From Peribolospora baueri (Eukaryota; Basidiomycota; Peribolosporomycetes; Peribolosporales; Peribolosporaceae): a DNA stretch of 29,908 bases. Shown piece by piece: positions 10,235-20,642 of the stretch (positions are counted from its first letter, which is position 1; each line of letters begins with the position of its first letter). Both the position numbers and the translations under genes were made by a program. The notes under the pieces were generated by a model. It searched no databases. It saw only the letters and a program-made list of their open reading frames with translations, and was not told the origin of the DNA. Where the stretch lies: positions 1-29,908 of the forward strand of contig JAMDHS010000140.1 in the NCBI GenBank assembly GCA_029717555.1, given 5' to 3'.

Positions 10235-10935
10235 GTTCCTTTTTATCGACGTACAGGAGGGGAGAAGTATGGACGTGGGGGAGAGCTACGCTACGATCGA
10301 CGCGGTCCTGGATGAAGATGGGGAAGGACCGCCGCAGCGCGTAAAGGACGGCGCGCGACGCGTCTCTCTCTCGCCACTTCGGTGGACCGATCGCAAGGAG
10401 AATAGCGGCAGAATAATGTGTGATGAGGCTGACATTGGTACTGGAGAGGTTGTAGGTTACAGTACTCGAGCGCCCGAGGAACCAAAAGACTTTGGAAGCC
10501 TTCCACGGGCTAGTAGTGACAGGGGGCGATGGGGGGAACGGAGGCCTACAAAAACAAACCATATCTGAGCTGGGGTGATGGTGTGAGTGGGGAGGGTTAC
10601 AATGTGATCAATGTGATGGTGACGGACGAAGAAGCGAATTGGAGCGAAGAGTGATACAAACGGCGGGAGAAAGCAAACGGATGCTATTGGGGAGAGGGTG
10701 AAGGGCCGCTCAAGACGGGAAGGAGATGAGCGGAGAAGGCGATACGAAGGTCGGCATCGCATGTGAAGGCGAAAGCAATGCACGACGCCAGAGCGAGAGA
10801 ATGCAAACTGGGCCAAGCGGCGGAGGGTGAGACAGACGAGCACGGGCTGGAAAAGAAAAGGATGGGATTGAAGAAAAAGGGAAGCGCCCATTCAACGAAT
10901 TCGGGAGAAACCGGCATCTAAAAAGTGGCTTGAAA
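10235..10935. promoter_or_regulatory. HAT1 promoter region and 3' flank of the repeat protein gene
   Basis: No coding sequence is supported in this 0.7 kb gap; its open frames have no domain features. An ACGCGT site lies at 10358-10363, about 125 bp upstream of the HAT1 start codon. ACGCGT is the MluI cell-cycle box bound by MBF in fungi, which would suit S-phase expression of a histone acetyltransferase. A single hexamer is weak evidence. Confidence 0.35.
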
Positions 10936-13725
10936 TCAGATCGTCGCGCCGCCGCCGCAACAATGCTTCACGACCTGGGTCGAAAGCGGCGGCTGCACGC
11001 GGCGCGACCTGGCCAAGTCAAGCTCTGCTAGATCGAAACTGTCCATCATGGACTGATGTCGACGCCTCCATACCGCCGGAGAAGGGTCAGAGGGCTGGGA
11101 GCCTATGCGAGCGTCTGTGAAACGCAGAGGGGACGTGAAGAACCCAGGAAGGCTGCTCGCGCAGTCGGCGTGAGCCCTCGTCCGGGACGTCCATTCACGG
11201 ACGACAGACCGGCGCGATTGCGAGCGCACGGGCTGTGACTGGGGAAAGGAGAACGTGTGCAGAGAGTCTGGCTCGAGCTCGCCAGCACCGTGTCCGTGCG
11301 GGTCGACCAACGAGTCTGGCTTATCCAGAAGTGGATCGCTATGCGTCTTGTCTCTCCCGACACTCCCGTCGTCCGTCTCACGGTCGAACCGGTACGGCGA
11401 CGAGGTAGGCGTCCAAAGGAAATCGAGCGATGCTGCCTCGGTCGAATGTGTCCCCTCGAGGCTGTGAGACAAGCTCGGCGGCACGGAGAGGGAGGCGCGT
11501 GTGGAGGACGAGGAGCCGCTAAGACAAAAGGAACAAGAGCACGGGCCATCTGGAGGTCGATGGGTAGGGTACGTCAAGAGATTGGATGAGGAGAGCGGCC
11601 GACGTGACATCTTCTTGGCTGATTCCCCATCGCCAAACTCGGCCAAGGCGGCCACGTCTGGAGGGAGGTCGAGCCGAAGCGGCCATTGGAAGGTGGACGT
11701 CGACAGAGCTGTGCTGAGAGGCCCTCCGAAGAGCATTGACGTCGACGGCGACGAGAGTTGAAAGGAGGGTTGAACGGGCTGGACGGGCGAGATGAAAGGA
11801 GAGAAACACGTGTCGCTCGGCCGACGCGAGCGGCTGCCGAGGGCGAGCGGTGACGAGCGCCGCGAGGGGGGGAGGAAACTAAGGCCGTCGTCGCCAGCTG
11901 GGGAGACGAGTTGGAGTGCAGTGATGTTGGGACGAATTTCGTCACCGGCCGAAGAAAGGACATCGACCAGCTGATCTTCATCCGCATGCTCCCGCGCCGC
12001 ACGCTGCCCGGCCGCCTGGCTTTCTAGTGCAGTTTCAATCTCGTCGACGTCCGAATCCTCCTCCGAGTCGCTCTTCTCCGGATCAGACTCGGGGAGCGTC
12101 AGTTCGCAACAAAACAGCAGGCCTTCTTCTGCGTGTCCATCCGGTGCGTTGGCGAAAGCATTCATCTCCGGGCGGCTCCAAACCAAAGGACACGCTGGCC
12201 GCCGTCGTTCTGCGACATCTGCGAGAGTGGTCGCAAACAACGGTGATGACTCGTCGTCGTCCGAAGAGGACTCTGGCAACCGTCGCTGTGCAACATCTGC
12301 GAGAGTGGTCGGGAACAACGGCGATGACTCCTCGTCGTTCGAAGAGGACTCTGGCTGCCGTCGTTCTGCAACGTCTGCGAGAGTGGTCGGGAACAACGGT
12401 GTCGACTCCTCGTCGTCCGAAGAGGACTGATCGGACGGCGAGTCAGGTAAAGCGACCGCTGCTGCTTCCAAGTCCGATTCGGAGTCCGAGTCCGGGCGGA
12501 GGCTCCAAACCAAAGGAGACGCCGGTAGCCGTCGTTGTGCAACATCTGCGAGAGTGGGCGGTAATAACGGTGACGACTCCTCGCCGTCCGAAGAGGATTC
12601 TGGCAGCCACCGTTCTGCGACATCTACTTGAGTGGTCGTGAACAACGGTGACGACTCCTCGTCGTCCGAAGAGGACCCATCAGATGGCGAGTCAGGTAAA
12701 GTGACCGCTGCTGCTTCCAAGTCCGATTCGTCGCCCGATTCGTCGCCCGATTCGTCGTCCGAGTCCGGGAAAGCGATGTCGATGGGGTGGACAGCGGTGG
12801 GGAGATGGGAAGCGCTGGCGAATGGGAACGAGTGCGTTTCCAAACCAGCCGTCTCGAGCTCAGGCCGGGATCGGTGCTTTCCGTCTCCACCCTCCCTCGT
12901 CCTCTCAGCGGCCTCGGTTGCCGCCGCCTTGCGCCACTGCAATCCCACCCATCCCTCCTCGCCATCCTCGCCCTCTTCTGCGACGCTTATATCCACGTCC
13001 ATCCCCACCTCCACCTCCACCTCCGCCATCTCCATCTCCACCTCCGCGTCCTCCTCATCGCTCAAGCCGTCCAAGACTTGCTCGAGCCACCTCGCTTCGC
13101 CGTCCTTGTGTTCATCCGCCTCGATCACATCCGGCGGGGCTTGTTGGACTTGGATGGCGGATTCCAATGTCGAAGTCAAGGCTCTCTCCCTCTCCCTTTC
13201 TCTTTTTTCGAGCTCCAAACTGCTAGTCATCGCATTCCTCACCAACACCATCCTCCTCAGTTCGTCTTCTCTGAGCGGCATCGGCGGCGTCGGGTCGGAA
13301 GGCGAAGAAGAGGCGGGGAAGGATCGAGGAGCGTCGTCGACGGGATCGGGGGAGGGGTGACCGAGCTTGCGCATGGCTATGGCGCGAAGATGAGCGAGGG
13401 AGGGAAAGGAGGAGAGACTGGTGGACACGAGCCGCGGAGACGGCGAGCTGGCCGGATCTGGCAACGAGGTGAGGCCGGTCGACGCGGAGAAGGCGTCGGG
13501 GTCGTGATCGGACCGTTTTGGGGAGGGAGTCGAGTGGAGGAGGTGTGATGTGGATGTCTGGGTGGGAGGGGCCATAGGAGACGACGGCGGGGGAGTGTCG
13601 GTAAGGGTGGTGGCGAGGGAGGGAGGACCGGACTGGTAGCCCGGCGAGGGTGGTCCTGGAGGATCATCGGCGAGAACGTCGCGGGCAGTGGGGACGACAC
13701 GAAAGAGCCTACGAAAGGGGTCCAT
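10936..13725 (-). CDS. Unrecognised serine/acidic-rich protein with 26-residue tandem repeats
   Basis: A single open exon of 929 codons on the minus strand. I take the ATG at 13725 (MDPFRRLFRVVPT) because it has a good context; the frame stays open to 14211, but that part is low-complexity leader. I do not recognise a family. Residues about 20-130 are Pro/Ser-rich. A charged, probably coiled segment follows (ELEKRERERERALTSTLES, about 185-205), then a very acidic stretch. Residues about 335-510 hold five copies of a 26-residue unit, roughly SSSDDEESSPLFPTTLADVA plus ERRLPE, with a longer spacer between copies 2 and 3. The C-terminal half is Ser/Pro-rich with basic patches and ends in VVKHCCGGGATI. 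The SSSDDEES cores are ideal casein kinase 2 targets. There is no signal peptide or membrane helix. It is probably a disordered, phosphorylated nuclear or cytoplasmic protein. Confidence 0.75.
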   Translation of the reverse strand: MDPFRRLFRVVPTARDVLADDPPGPPSPGYQSGPPSLATTLTDTPPPSSPMAPPTQTSTSHLLHSTPSPKRSDHDPDAFSASTGLTSLPDPASSPSPRLVSTSLSSFPSLAHLRAIAMRKLGHPSPDPVDDAPRSFPASSSPSDPTPPMPLREDELRRMVLVRNAMTSSLELEKRERERERALTSTLESAIQVQQAPPDVIEADEHKDGEARWLEQVLDGLSDEEDAEVEMEMAEVEVEVGMDVDISVAEEGEDGEEGWVGLQWRKAAATEAAERTREGGDGKHRSRPELETAGLETHSFPFASASHLPTAVHPIDIAFPDSDDESGDESGDESDLEAAAVTLPDSPSDGSSSDDEESSPLFTTTQVDVAERWLPESSSDGEESSPLLPPTLADVAQRRLPASPLVWSLRPDSDSESDLEAAAVALPDSPSDQSSSDDEESTPLFPTTLADVAERRQPESSSNDEESSPLFPTTLADVAQRRLPESSSDDDESSPLFATTLADVAERRRPACPLVWSRPEMNAFANAPDGHAEEGLLFCCELTLPESDPEKSDSEEDSDVDEIETALESQAAGQRAAREHADEDQLVDVLSSAGDEIRPNITALQLVSPAGDDGLSFLPPSRRSSPLALGSRSRRPSDTCFSPFISPVQPVQPSFQLSSPSTSMLFGGPLSTALSTSTFQWPLRLDLPPDVAALAEFGDGESAKKMSRRPLSSSNLLTYPTHRPPDGPCSCSFCLSGSSSSTRASLSVPPSLSHSLEGTHSTEAASLDFLWTPTSSPYRFDRETDDGSVGRDKTHSDPLLDKPDSLVDPHGHGAGELEPDSLHTFSFPQSQPVRSQSRRSVVREWTSRTRAHADCASSLPGFFTSPLRFTDARIGSQPSDPSPAVWRRRHQSMMDSFDLAELDLARSRRVQPPLSTQVVKHCCGGGATI
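12190..12690 (-). repeat. 78-bp coding tandem repeat, five copies
   Basis: On the plus strand the anchor TGC(G/A)AC(A/G)TCT recurs at 12211, 12289, 12367, 12538 and 12616. The spacing is 78, 78, 171 and 78 bp. The 171-bp gap is one unit plus a 93-bp segment that itself repeats sequence at about 12690-12770 (the SDLEAAAVALPDSPSD block). All spacings are multiples of three, so the protein frame is kept. Confidence 0.85.
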
Positions 13726-15514
13726 GTCGAAAGAGCGGCGTGGAGTTGGTGGAGAGAGAGAGAGAGAGGCGAGGCGGACGTGGCCGACGGTGCAAGGTCG
13801 GGTCGAGCGAGACAGGGGACACGTTTTGCGGTGGAAGCAAGCGAGATGGAGGGACCGACTACACTTTGCGGGCGAGTAAAACGGGAGAGAGGGACGTCGG
13901 TCGGTGGATGTCGAGATCGACGACGCACGCGAAGGCCAAGGCGCACGGCGTCGTCCAAGCAAGCACACCCGGATCGCCGACAAGATGGGGCAAGTCGGCC
14001 GAGTCGGGAGTCGGTGATGAGACAAGACGAGAACAGAACTTGGGGGATCGGAGCGAGACAGAGGGGAAGGGAGAGACTCTCCCGGATGCGGCGGACAGTG
14101 GGCCGATGAGCGATGAGGGAGGGTTAAAGGGAAAGGGGGAGCGGAGGGTGTACTGTATACTGTATACTGTACTACGCGAGCGAGAGACAAGACAAGACAA
14201 GACAGGGGCACGCAGTTAGTCTATCTACTCCGACAGAGGGAGGGAGTGGATAGTCAAGGCTTGCGAGTCAGGCAAGTCAGGTAAGTCAAGGCGACGCGAC
14301 GACGCTCAAAGGCGTGACCAACGCGAAGGGCGGCGGCGACGGCGACAGCGACAGCGACGACGATCGACGGTCGTCGGTCGCTTCCATCGTCCCTCACAAG
14401 CGCCAGGAAAGGCGAGGAGCGGTGTGGTGCGGAGCGGTGCGGGGCGGGGCGGGGTGGGAAGCGAGGAGACGTGAAGATAAGATGGGAAGATGGAAGGGAG
14501 GTCGAGGCGGACGGCGCAACGTGGGCGACGGCGATCTCTAAACGCGACAGGGCTGCATGGCGAGAGAGGGGGGAAGACAGCAAGGGGGACGGAGGATGGG
14601 AGGACGACGACCAAGCGGACGACGACGACGACGGCGGAGGCGGTTGCTGCTGCGGCGACGACTTAGACGACTTATTAGACGACGACGATAACGACGATAA
14701 CGACGATCGACAACCGGATGGCGGATGGATGGATGGTTCGCGTGGACGACGGCAGACCGAGTCATGCACGAGTCACCGACGAACGAACGACCACCGCCTC
14801 ACTCGCTCGCTTGCTCGCTCGCTGACGACCGACAACGGCCCACGTGACCGATCGCCCTGAATTGAGCGATCCCACGCTCGCCATTTCGCACCACGTGGTT
14901 CGGCAACCTGCTCCTGCAAGTTAGCTGCCAGGCCGTGCCGAGCGTGCGTGAGCGAGCCTGGACCGGCCCCGGCACGAAGCCAGTGCGAGCTCGACGTCGG
15001 CTTGCGTGGCACGTTGGTTGGCTGGTTGGTTGGACGCTGACGCTGATGCTGACGCTGACAGTCGCGTTTGCAGGGGACGACCATGCGCATCTCCTCAAGC
15101 ATGTCCTTATCCACCCTATGTATGTATGTATCAGTCAGAACAGAACATCGAGCGGACGGAGGAGGGGAAGACGTGGTCGATGGATGGCCCGCTTCCGAGG
15201 ACATGGCAGACATCACACCGCCGCAGCCGGCGATCGACCTCGATCACTAGAAATGTTGTTGTTTCCGCGCGTATGACGTCGCCGACGGTGAGAGAACCCT
15301 TCCCGCCTCCCTCTCTCGATCCCGATGGGTGTGGCACGTCCAAGACGGCGACAAGAAGGAAGAGATCGACACCGGCCGTCGATCCAACGACGTCCCTGCC
15401 TGCACCTTCCACCTATCCTTCCTTTTTCTCCTCACCCAATTTCGCTCTCCTTCCAGCCGCGTCCGGCCGCCTCGTCTCGTCTCGTCTTCGTCCTCCAACG
15501 TTCAGCTCTCCCTC
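13726..15514. promoter_or_regulatory. Divergent 1.8-kb promoter region with two CACGTG boxes
   Basis: The region separates the minus-strand repeat protein gene from the plus-strand Sfk1-like gene and contains no supported gene. Two CACGTG palindromes lie at 14841-14846 (as CACGTGAC) and 14892-14897, 51 bp apart. CACGTG is the core of bHLH sites such as Cbf1 and Pho4. TACTGTA is repeated three times at 14151-14171, and GACAA-type repeats follow at about 14187-14203. GAC/GAT triplet tracts lie at 14615-14640 and 14680-14710. Open frames across these tracts are low-complexity artefacts. Confidence 0.45.
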
Positions 15515-16953
15515 ATGCTCGGCATCCACGGTGAGTTGGTTCGAACCAATGCCCTCGACAACGATCCTAACTGACCATCGCCTTGTTTTGTTTTGTGCCC
15601 CCATCCATCCTAGGATACTACTGGCTCTCCCCCCTTATCACCGCCTCTGTTTGGCTCACCAACCTGATAGGTCTTTTGTGCTTATGGACAGTTGTCGATG
15701 ATACGAGACAGTATGAGAGGAAGGAAGCCGACATTGTCTTCATCTCCGATGTCGGTCAGTTCGACTTTGCTGTGATCGCCGGATGGATAGCGCTGGCTGA
15801 CGTACTTTTCCTCCACTTGCTTGCCCATCCCACAAAGGCGCAGCACACCACGCATATTTCATCGTCTTCTGTGCCCTCACCTGTGAGCACGGCCGTCCAA
15901 CGCAGAGCAGACTTCCTAGCCTCTTACGCTTCTGAACTTTTCCTTTTTCCTTTCCTTCCTTTCCTTCGCCCATAGCCGCTTTCTATTTCCTCACAACCTT
16001 GATCGAGCGTCATCTCCGCCACAACCGTCGAATACCCGGTTCAGTCAAGCGGAGTCAAACTCGACTCGACATCTGCTCTGTCGTCTTCGCCAGTGTCGGA
16101 TGCTTGGCGCTCATCTTCTTGAGCGTCTTTGACGCTTTCCACTTTTCTAGGGTCCATTGGAGCATGGCCCTCATCTTTATCGTCTTCACTGCGCTTTCCG
16201 TGTTCTGCCAGTGCTGGCAGGTGATTTCCTTGAGCAAGCATCACCCTTCCCGAAAGCACCTCAAAGCGTCAGTCCCCATCCGTTCTTTCATCCACCTTCT
16301 TTCCATCACTGACAACCCCGGACTGTGGCTCTCCTTCGTGGTTACACAGAGCAATCGTCATCAAGGTCGCCCTTTTGAGCGTAGCCATCGTCTGCGTCAT
16401 CGGCTTTGCCGCTACTTACGGTGCATGTCGAGGAGACGCCGTAGACTCGAGGTGTAACAAGGTCATGTCAGCCGCGGCTGTGCTGGAATGGCTCATTGCG
16501 TTCCTCTTGTTCTTCGTAAGTCCTTTCCCGTCCGTCCTTTGTCCGCCCGAAACCTCGGACGGACCGTTCTCATCGTCTCCTCCTCCAATTCGTCCCCACA
16601 TCGCCGCACCCAGTTCTTCCTCACATACATCATCGACTTTTGGCCCGCCCGCGTGCGCGCTCGCAAGGGGCTTACCGAGGATGGCACCATGGTCGAGAAG
16701 CGTGCTTTGGCCGAATCGGCCGGCGAGGGTCATCGTCCGGAGGCACCTTGTGAGTTTGAGTTGCCCGTCATCCGGAAGCAAAGTCCTCGTCGAGAAGAAG
16801 CGCGCTTTCGCTCATGTTTGCTTACTTCTTCTTCCAGATGCCGTCGCCCGCGACATGGGGCCAAACCACTCGGCCGGCGACTTCGTAGCTGCTGGAGCGA
16901 CGGGCCGACGAAGCATCAACGGCCCCCAGCTGACCGAAGCTCCCGGATACTGA
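15515..16953 (+). CDS. Frag1/DRAM/Sfk1-family membrane protein
   Basis: Seven exons: 15515-15530, 15614-15754, 15838-15882, 15976-16267, 16350-16515, 16614-16749 and 16838-16953. The introns are GT-AG of 82-98 nt, and the product has 303 residues. The 16-nt first exon (MLGIH) ends in a GTGAGT donor and joins in phase to GYYWLSPLITASVWLTNLIG, the typical first helix of this family. The conserved loop IVFISDVGAAHHAYF, centred on the ISDVG motif, follows. About six hydrophobic segments are seen, including FIVFCALTSAFYFLTTLI, ICSVVFASVGCLALIFLSVF and AAVLEWLIAFLLFFFLTYII. The C-terminal 60 residues are hydrophilic and probably cytosolic. Yeast Sfk1 supports plasma-membrane PI4P production by Stt4; the animal relatives DRAM and FRAG1/PGAP2 act in autophagy and GPI-anchor remodelling. 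The exact role here is inferred only at family level. Confidence 0.85.
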
Positions 16954-17223
16954 GCGAGGCAGAATGGGCGGAATAGACGGACGTGTCTTTATTTGACGCG
17001 GGAATAGTTTATAGCGAAGAGGATGGTGGAGAGTTCTGCAAAGGTGTACATGTCGACCTGACGGTCATCGAACTTGGAGACCCGCTTATCTGAAAAGAGG
17101 ATAAGGGGATCTGGAGTAAAAAGCGCACAGACACGATCGATCCATAGCCACCACCAACCGCAGTCGGCCCGCAGTCACTACGATCGTCCTGGCTCGATCC
17201 AAATTCGTGCACACACCACCGCC
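16954..17223 (+). promoter_or_regulatory. Short intergenic region, 3' UTR and CDC27 promoter
   Basis: Only 270 bp separate the Sfk1-like stop from the CDC27 start on the same strand. I see no clear TATA box. The start context ACCGCCATGTCG is good. Confidence 0.4.
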
Positions 17224-19225
17224 ATGTCGCCCAGACAGCCACCACGTCCACTGTCCTCAGACTCTTCCATTCCGTCCGTGCTCGCTCCCCTGCGAGCGCG
17301 TCTCGTTTCTCTCGTCGAGTACGCTCTAGCCTCCGCCCTTCTCCCCACCGCGCTCTTCTACGCCTACCGCCTACACGCCCTCCTCCCCGACGATGCGCTC
17401 TCCGCCCGGCTACTTGCCACTTGTCTCCTCCGGCAAGGCAACCCCCACTCAGCGATCCATCTCCTCCAGCAGCATAGCCAACGTGACATTCCTTGCGCAC
17501 TCGTCTATGCGGACGCGGCGAGCAAACTAGGAAACGCGGCCGAGGCGAGCTCCATTCTGACCACTGCCGTTCAGAACGACCCTTCCGCCGGCGCAGAGGC
17601 GTCTTCACCGCGTGAGTCCTATCTCGTCCAAATCGGCACCGCCCAACGTGTCTTCGGCTCACCGGATCCCTTTCATGCCGTCTCCTGGCACACAGAAACC
17701 GACGCTTCTTCTCCCCATCCCTTCCCGCCCCGTGACGCCTCTGCGATCGAGTGCACCTTGGGCCACCTGGCGCTTAAAGCGAACCAGCCGAGCAAGGCGC
17801 TGACCCACTTTAGAAGGGCCGTCAGTCTGAATTGCTGGCTTTGGGAGGCATGGACAGCGCTTTGTTCCCTGGACGACCGTCAGTTGAAGGTCAAGGATTC
17901 GAGACGCAGAGGGGCAAAAGCTCGGCCGCAGGAGGCAGCTGAGACCGACGCCGCTATCCTCTCCATCCTTCGCATTTTTGTCGACGCCCAAAGATGCTTG
18001 AGCACGTACGCCTGCCGGGAAGCGATCACCACTTTGCGCACCCTGCCCGCCAACCAACTCGATTCGCCAGACGCTCAGCTCATGTTGGCCCAAGCGTACC
18101 GCGAAATGGCCCTTTACCCTCGCTCGGCGGAGCACTTTGTGCGCGTGCGCGCGCTGGAGCCATTCCGAGTTCGCGGCATGGACGTCTATTCGACCGTGCT
18201 TTGGCACCTCAGCGGCGAGGTGGCCCTTTCTCATCTCGCGCAGTCGTTGGCCGACGTGGATCGGCAGGCTTCACAGACGTGGGTGGCCGTCGGCAACGCT
18301 CACAGCCTCATGGGCGATCATTCCGAGGCGCTCAAGGCCTTCCTCAAGGCGGCCCAGGTGGAACGCGCAAGGGAGGGTGGAGGCGATCCGGACGTGGAAG
18401 CGTACGCATGGACGCTGGCAGGACACGAGTGCATGCAGCTCGAGGAAGTCGAGAGGGGGATAAGCTATTATCGGCGCGCCGTCGCGCGGACGAAGAGGCT
18501 CTACAACGCCTGGTGAGTCTCCGGCCGGCCGGCCGGCGTTTAGGCGTCCCTGCCCGTCTTCTGATTTCTCCCCGATCATTCAGGTATGGACTTGGCCAGG
18601 CTTTCCTCACCACTGGCAAGCTCCAAAAGGCCCAATACCACCTCTGCCGCGCCATCGAGATCAACCCATCGAATGCTGTCTTGCGCTGTTTCCTTGGAAT
18701 GGTCCGTCGTCGATGCCACCTTAACCCGTTCGCCCGTGTCCTTCTTTGCTCACGCATCCCTTTCTACTCTCTTTGTCAGGTGTTGGAGAAACAGCATGAG
18801 CAGGCGGAGGCTCTTGCAGTTTACACTGTGGCATGCGAGCTGGCGCCGGAGAGTGCGATGGCCAGATTCAAACGGGCCGGTCTGTTGACCGAACTGGGCA
18901 AGTGGGATGTGCGTGCTGTTTTCTGTGCCAGCGTCACTCTGGAACGAAGGATACTGATTCGGTCAAGCACGACGGCTCTTCTCAATCGCATGCCACACAG
19001 GATGCCGCCTCAGATCTGTATCTCCTCCTCTCCCTGGCGCCTGCCGAAGCCAATGTCCATCTCCTCCTCGGCCGAGTTCTCTACCACCGCAACCAGCCGG
19101 GCACGCACGATCGCGAGACGGCGATGCATCATTTCGCAACCGCTCTCGACCTCGACCCAAAATCGGCCGCGGTGACCAAGAAAACAATCGATGCCGCCAA
19201 AGCGGAAGAGGGCAGGGAAAGCTAG
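17224..19225 (+). CDS. CDC27: Anaphase-promoting complex subunit CDC27/APC3 (TPR protein)
   Basis: Four exons: 17224-18512, 18584-18701, 18780-18908 and 19001-19225. The introns are GT-AG of 71, 78 and 92 nt, and the product has 586 residues. The N-terminal TPR part (about 25-200) is followed by a short basic linker. The C-terminal TPR superhelix (about 335-575) carries the strong APC3 signature: QTWVAVGNAHSLMGDHSEA, RLYNAWYGLGQAF, HLCRAIEINPSNAVL and FATALDLDPKSAAVTKK. APC3 is a scaffold of the APC/C ubiquitin ligase and binds the IR tails of Cdc20, Cdh1 and APC10. The protein is shorter than many orthologs, mainly because the central linker is short. The frame is open upstream to 17074, but I prefer the ATG at 17224 for its context. 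Confidence 0.92.
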
Positions 19226-19586
19226 CCAAATTGGTGTGTTTGCCGAGTATGACGACCAGCGCCGCCTTCCCTACGTAAGGGGTTAGAATTGTAGGATAAT
19301 GATACCTGAAAAGAAACCCTTTTCGCTGTTCGGTTGGTCGTAGGGGTGCCTTTGCGCAAAGAGGATGAGCTCAACAGAGCACCGGTGGCCTGTCAGGGAG
19401 GACCTCCCTACTCAGGTCGGGTCACGAGCGAGGGACGGAGGACGGAATGGAGGTCCACCGGAAGTCGACGCAAAGCAAGGAGCGGGCAAGTCGGGGACAG
19501 GGACGAGGACAGGAACGAGGATGGGGCGGAGGCTGGGACACAGGTGCTGATGCTGGTCGGGGAACTCTGGAGGAAACCTGAGCGGT
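19226..19586. other. Gene-free stretch at the core/subtelomere boundary
   Basis: This lies between the CDC27 stop and the inferred LTR edge. It should include the CDC27 3' UTR. The second half is purine-rich (GGGGACAGGGACGAGGACAG style) and has no supported gene. Confidence 0.4.
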
Positions 19587-19847
19587 GACAAAAGTATTCT
19601 TAGCTTGGGGAGGAAAGATGCGGACGCCCTGTCGGGCTCTCTTTATATACACGTTCATGAACCGGTGCAGCACCGTAGCTCCTATGTTCTAACCTCGCAA
19701 CGTCATAGCTCCCGTGTTCTAACCTCGCAATGCCACAGCTCCTATGTTCTACCCTTGCAACGCCACAGCTCCTATGTTCTAACCTCGCAACGTCACAGCT
19801 CCTTTGTCCGAGCCTATGAGCACGAGGTTCTGCGGAGGTTTGTGACA
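19587..19847 (-). mobile_element. Probable 3' LTR of a Ty3/gypsy chromovirus
   Basis: On the minus strand the segment starts TGTCACAAACC just after a G-rich tract that could be the polypurine tract, and ends …TTTTGTCA, giving the expected TG…CA ends. It lies immediately 3' of the chromodomain end of the element. Inside, in order, are four 30-bp tandem repeats (U3), a TATATAAAG box at about 19641-19649, and a 55-bp R/U5-like tail. A second LTR is not in the window, so neither the exact ends nor an age from LTR divergence can be fixed. Confidence 0.55.
19681..19800. repeat. Four 30-bp tandem repeats within the LTR
   Basis: Units at 19681-19710, 19711-19740, 19741-19770 and 19771-19800 share CCTATGTTCTAACCTCGCAA followed by CGTCACAGCT, with 1-5 differences each. 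Partial copies flank them. The repeats lie upstream of the element's TATA box in its own orientation, as promoter or enhancer repeats would. Confidence 0.9.
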
Positions 19848-20340
19848 GTACCCCCGGGGCTAAGCGTGAGCTCCGCGAGCGCGGTTGAGACGTCGTTGGC
19901 CTGGCTTCTGGGGGTAAGCCGTGTGAAAGTCAACCACAAGGCTGTCGTCGTCGTCAAAGTCACGCGCATCCACCCAGGAGCGCTCCTCAGGACCGTATCC
20001 GACCCAGTCGACAAGGTATTTCAGCTTGCGGCGGAAGAAACGCGAATCGAGTATCTTGGCAACCTCATACTCTTCTTGCCCCGCCTCGGTGATGACGGGA
20101 GGTGGGGGTGAGGCAGAGGGGCGAGAGGACAGAGTGTTTGGGACGAACGGCTCCAGAAGCGAGACATGGAAGACGGGATGTACCTTCACGGAGGCAGGAA
20201 GGTTGAGCTTAAAGGCCGAACTTGAGATCTTCCTGTCAATGGTGAAGGGGCCCAGGCGCTTGGCATCCAGCTTGCTGCTGGGTCTTGCCGTCGAGATATG
20301 ACGCCGCATGAGCCAGCTGTTCGCTTGGACCGGTACCCTC
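19848..20340 (-). mobile_element. Ty3/gypsy chromovirus remnant: integrase C-terminus plus chromodomain
   Basis: The minus-strand sequence resembles the end of a chromovirus Pol polyprotein. The integrase C-terminal region ([16 protein letters not shown], then [13 protein letters not shown]) is followed by a chromodomain ([12 protein letters not shown], then [17 protein letters not shown]). Chromodomains of such elements steer integration to marked chromatin. Gag, protease, reverse transcriptase and RNase H are absent, so the copy is a broken 3' fragment. It still reads well over about 150 codons, suggesting moderate rather than great age. Confidence 0.85.
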
Positions 20341-20642
20341 GATATCGACCCCTCTTGTGCTGCTCGTTATAACTAGAGAAAGGCTGCTGAAACTACGATT
20401 GGAGGTCACTGAAGTTGAGTATGCCCGGCGGGACGAAGAGTCAAAACTGCCAGGAAGACGAAGATGTGAAGCGGGTGCGGGCATTCTTGCGGGTGATTGA
20501 AGATCGCCGGACAGGTCCGTAAATCGCAATTGCCCCTATAGCCATGCGCAGAGAGCTTTGAAGCGCTGTCAAGGATGCATCCATAATCCTCGAAGGGAAA
20601 GTGGAAATTCAACAAGCGCGCTCATTATGGCGTCCCGCTGGC

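Noticed and set aside
12787-13548. 253-codon plus-strand frame opposite the repeat protein
   Set aside because: It is an antisense shadow. The 930-codon minus frame keeps repeat units of 78 bp in register and is the better gene.
13726-14211. N-terminal extension of the repeat protein
   Set aside because: The frame is open but low-complexity and reaches into a simple repeat at 14151-14171. The ATG at 13725 has a better context.
17009-17662. 217-codon minus-strand frame
   Set aside because: It is antisense to the CDC27 first exon, with no domain features.
19681-19800. Possible CRISPR-like array
   Set aside because: The 30-bp units abut directly with no spacers, are imperfect, and lie in an LTR of a eukaryotic genome.
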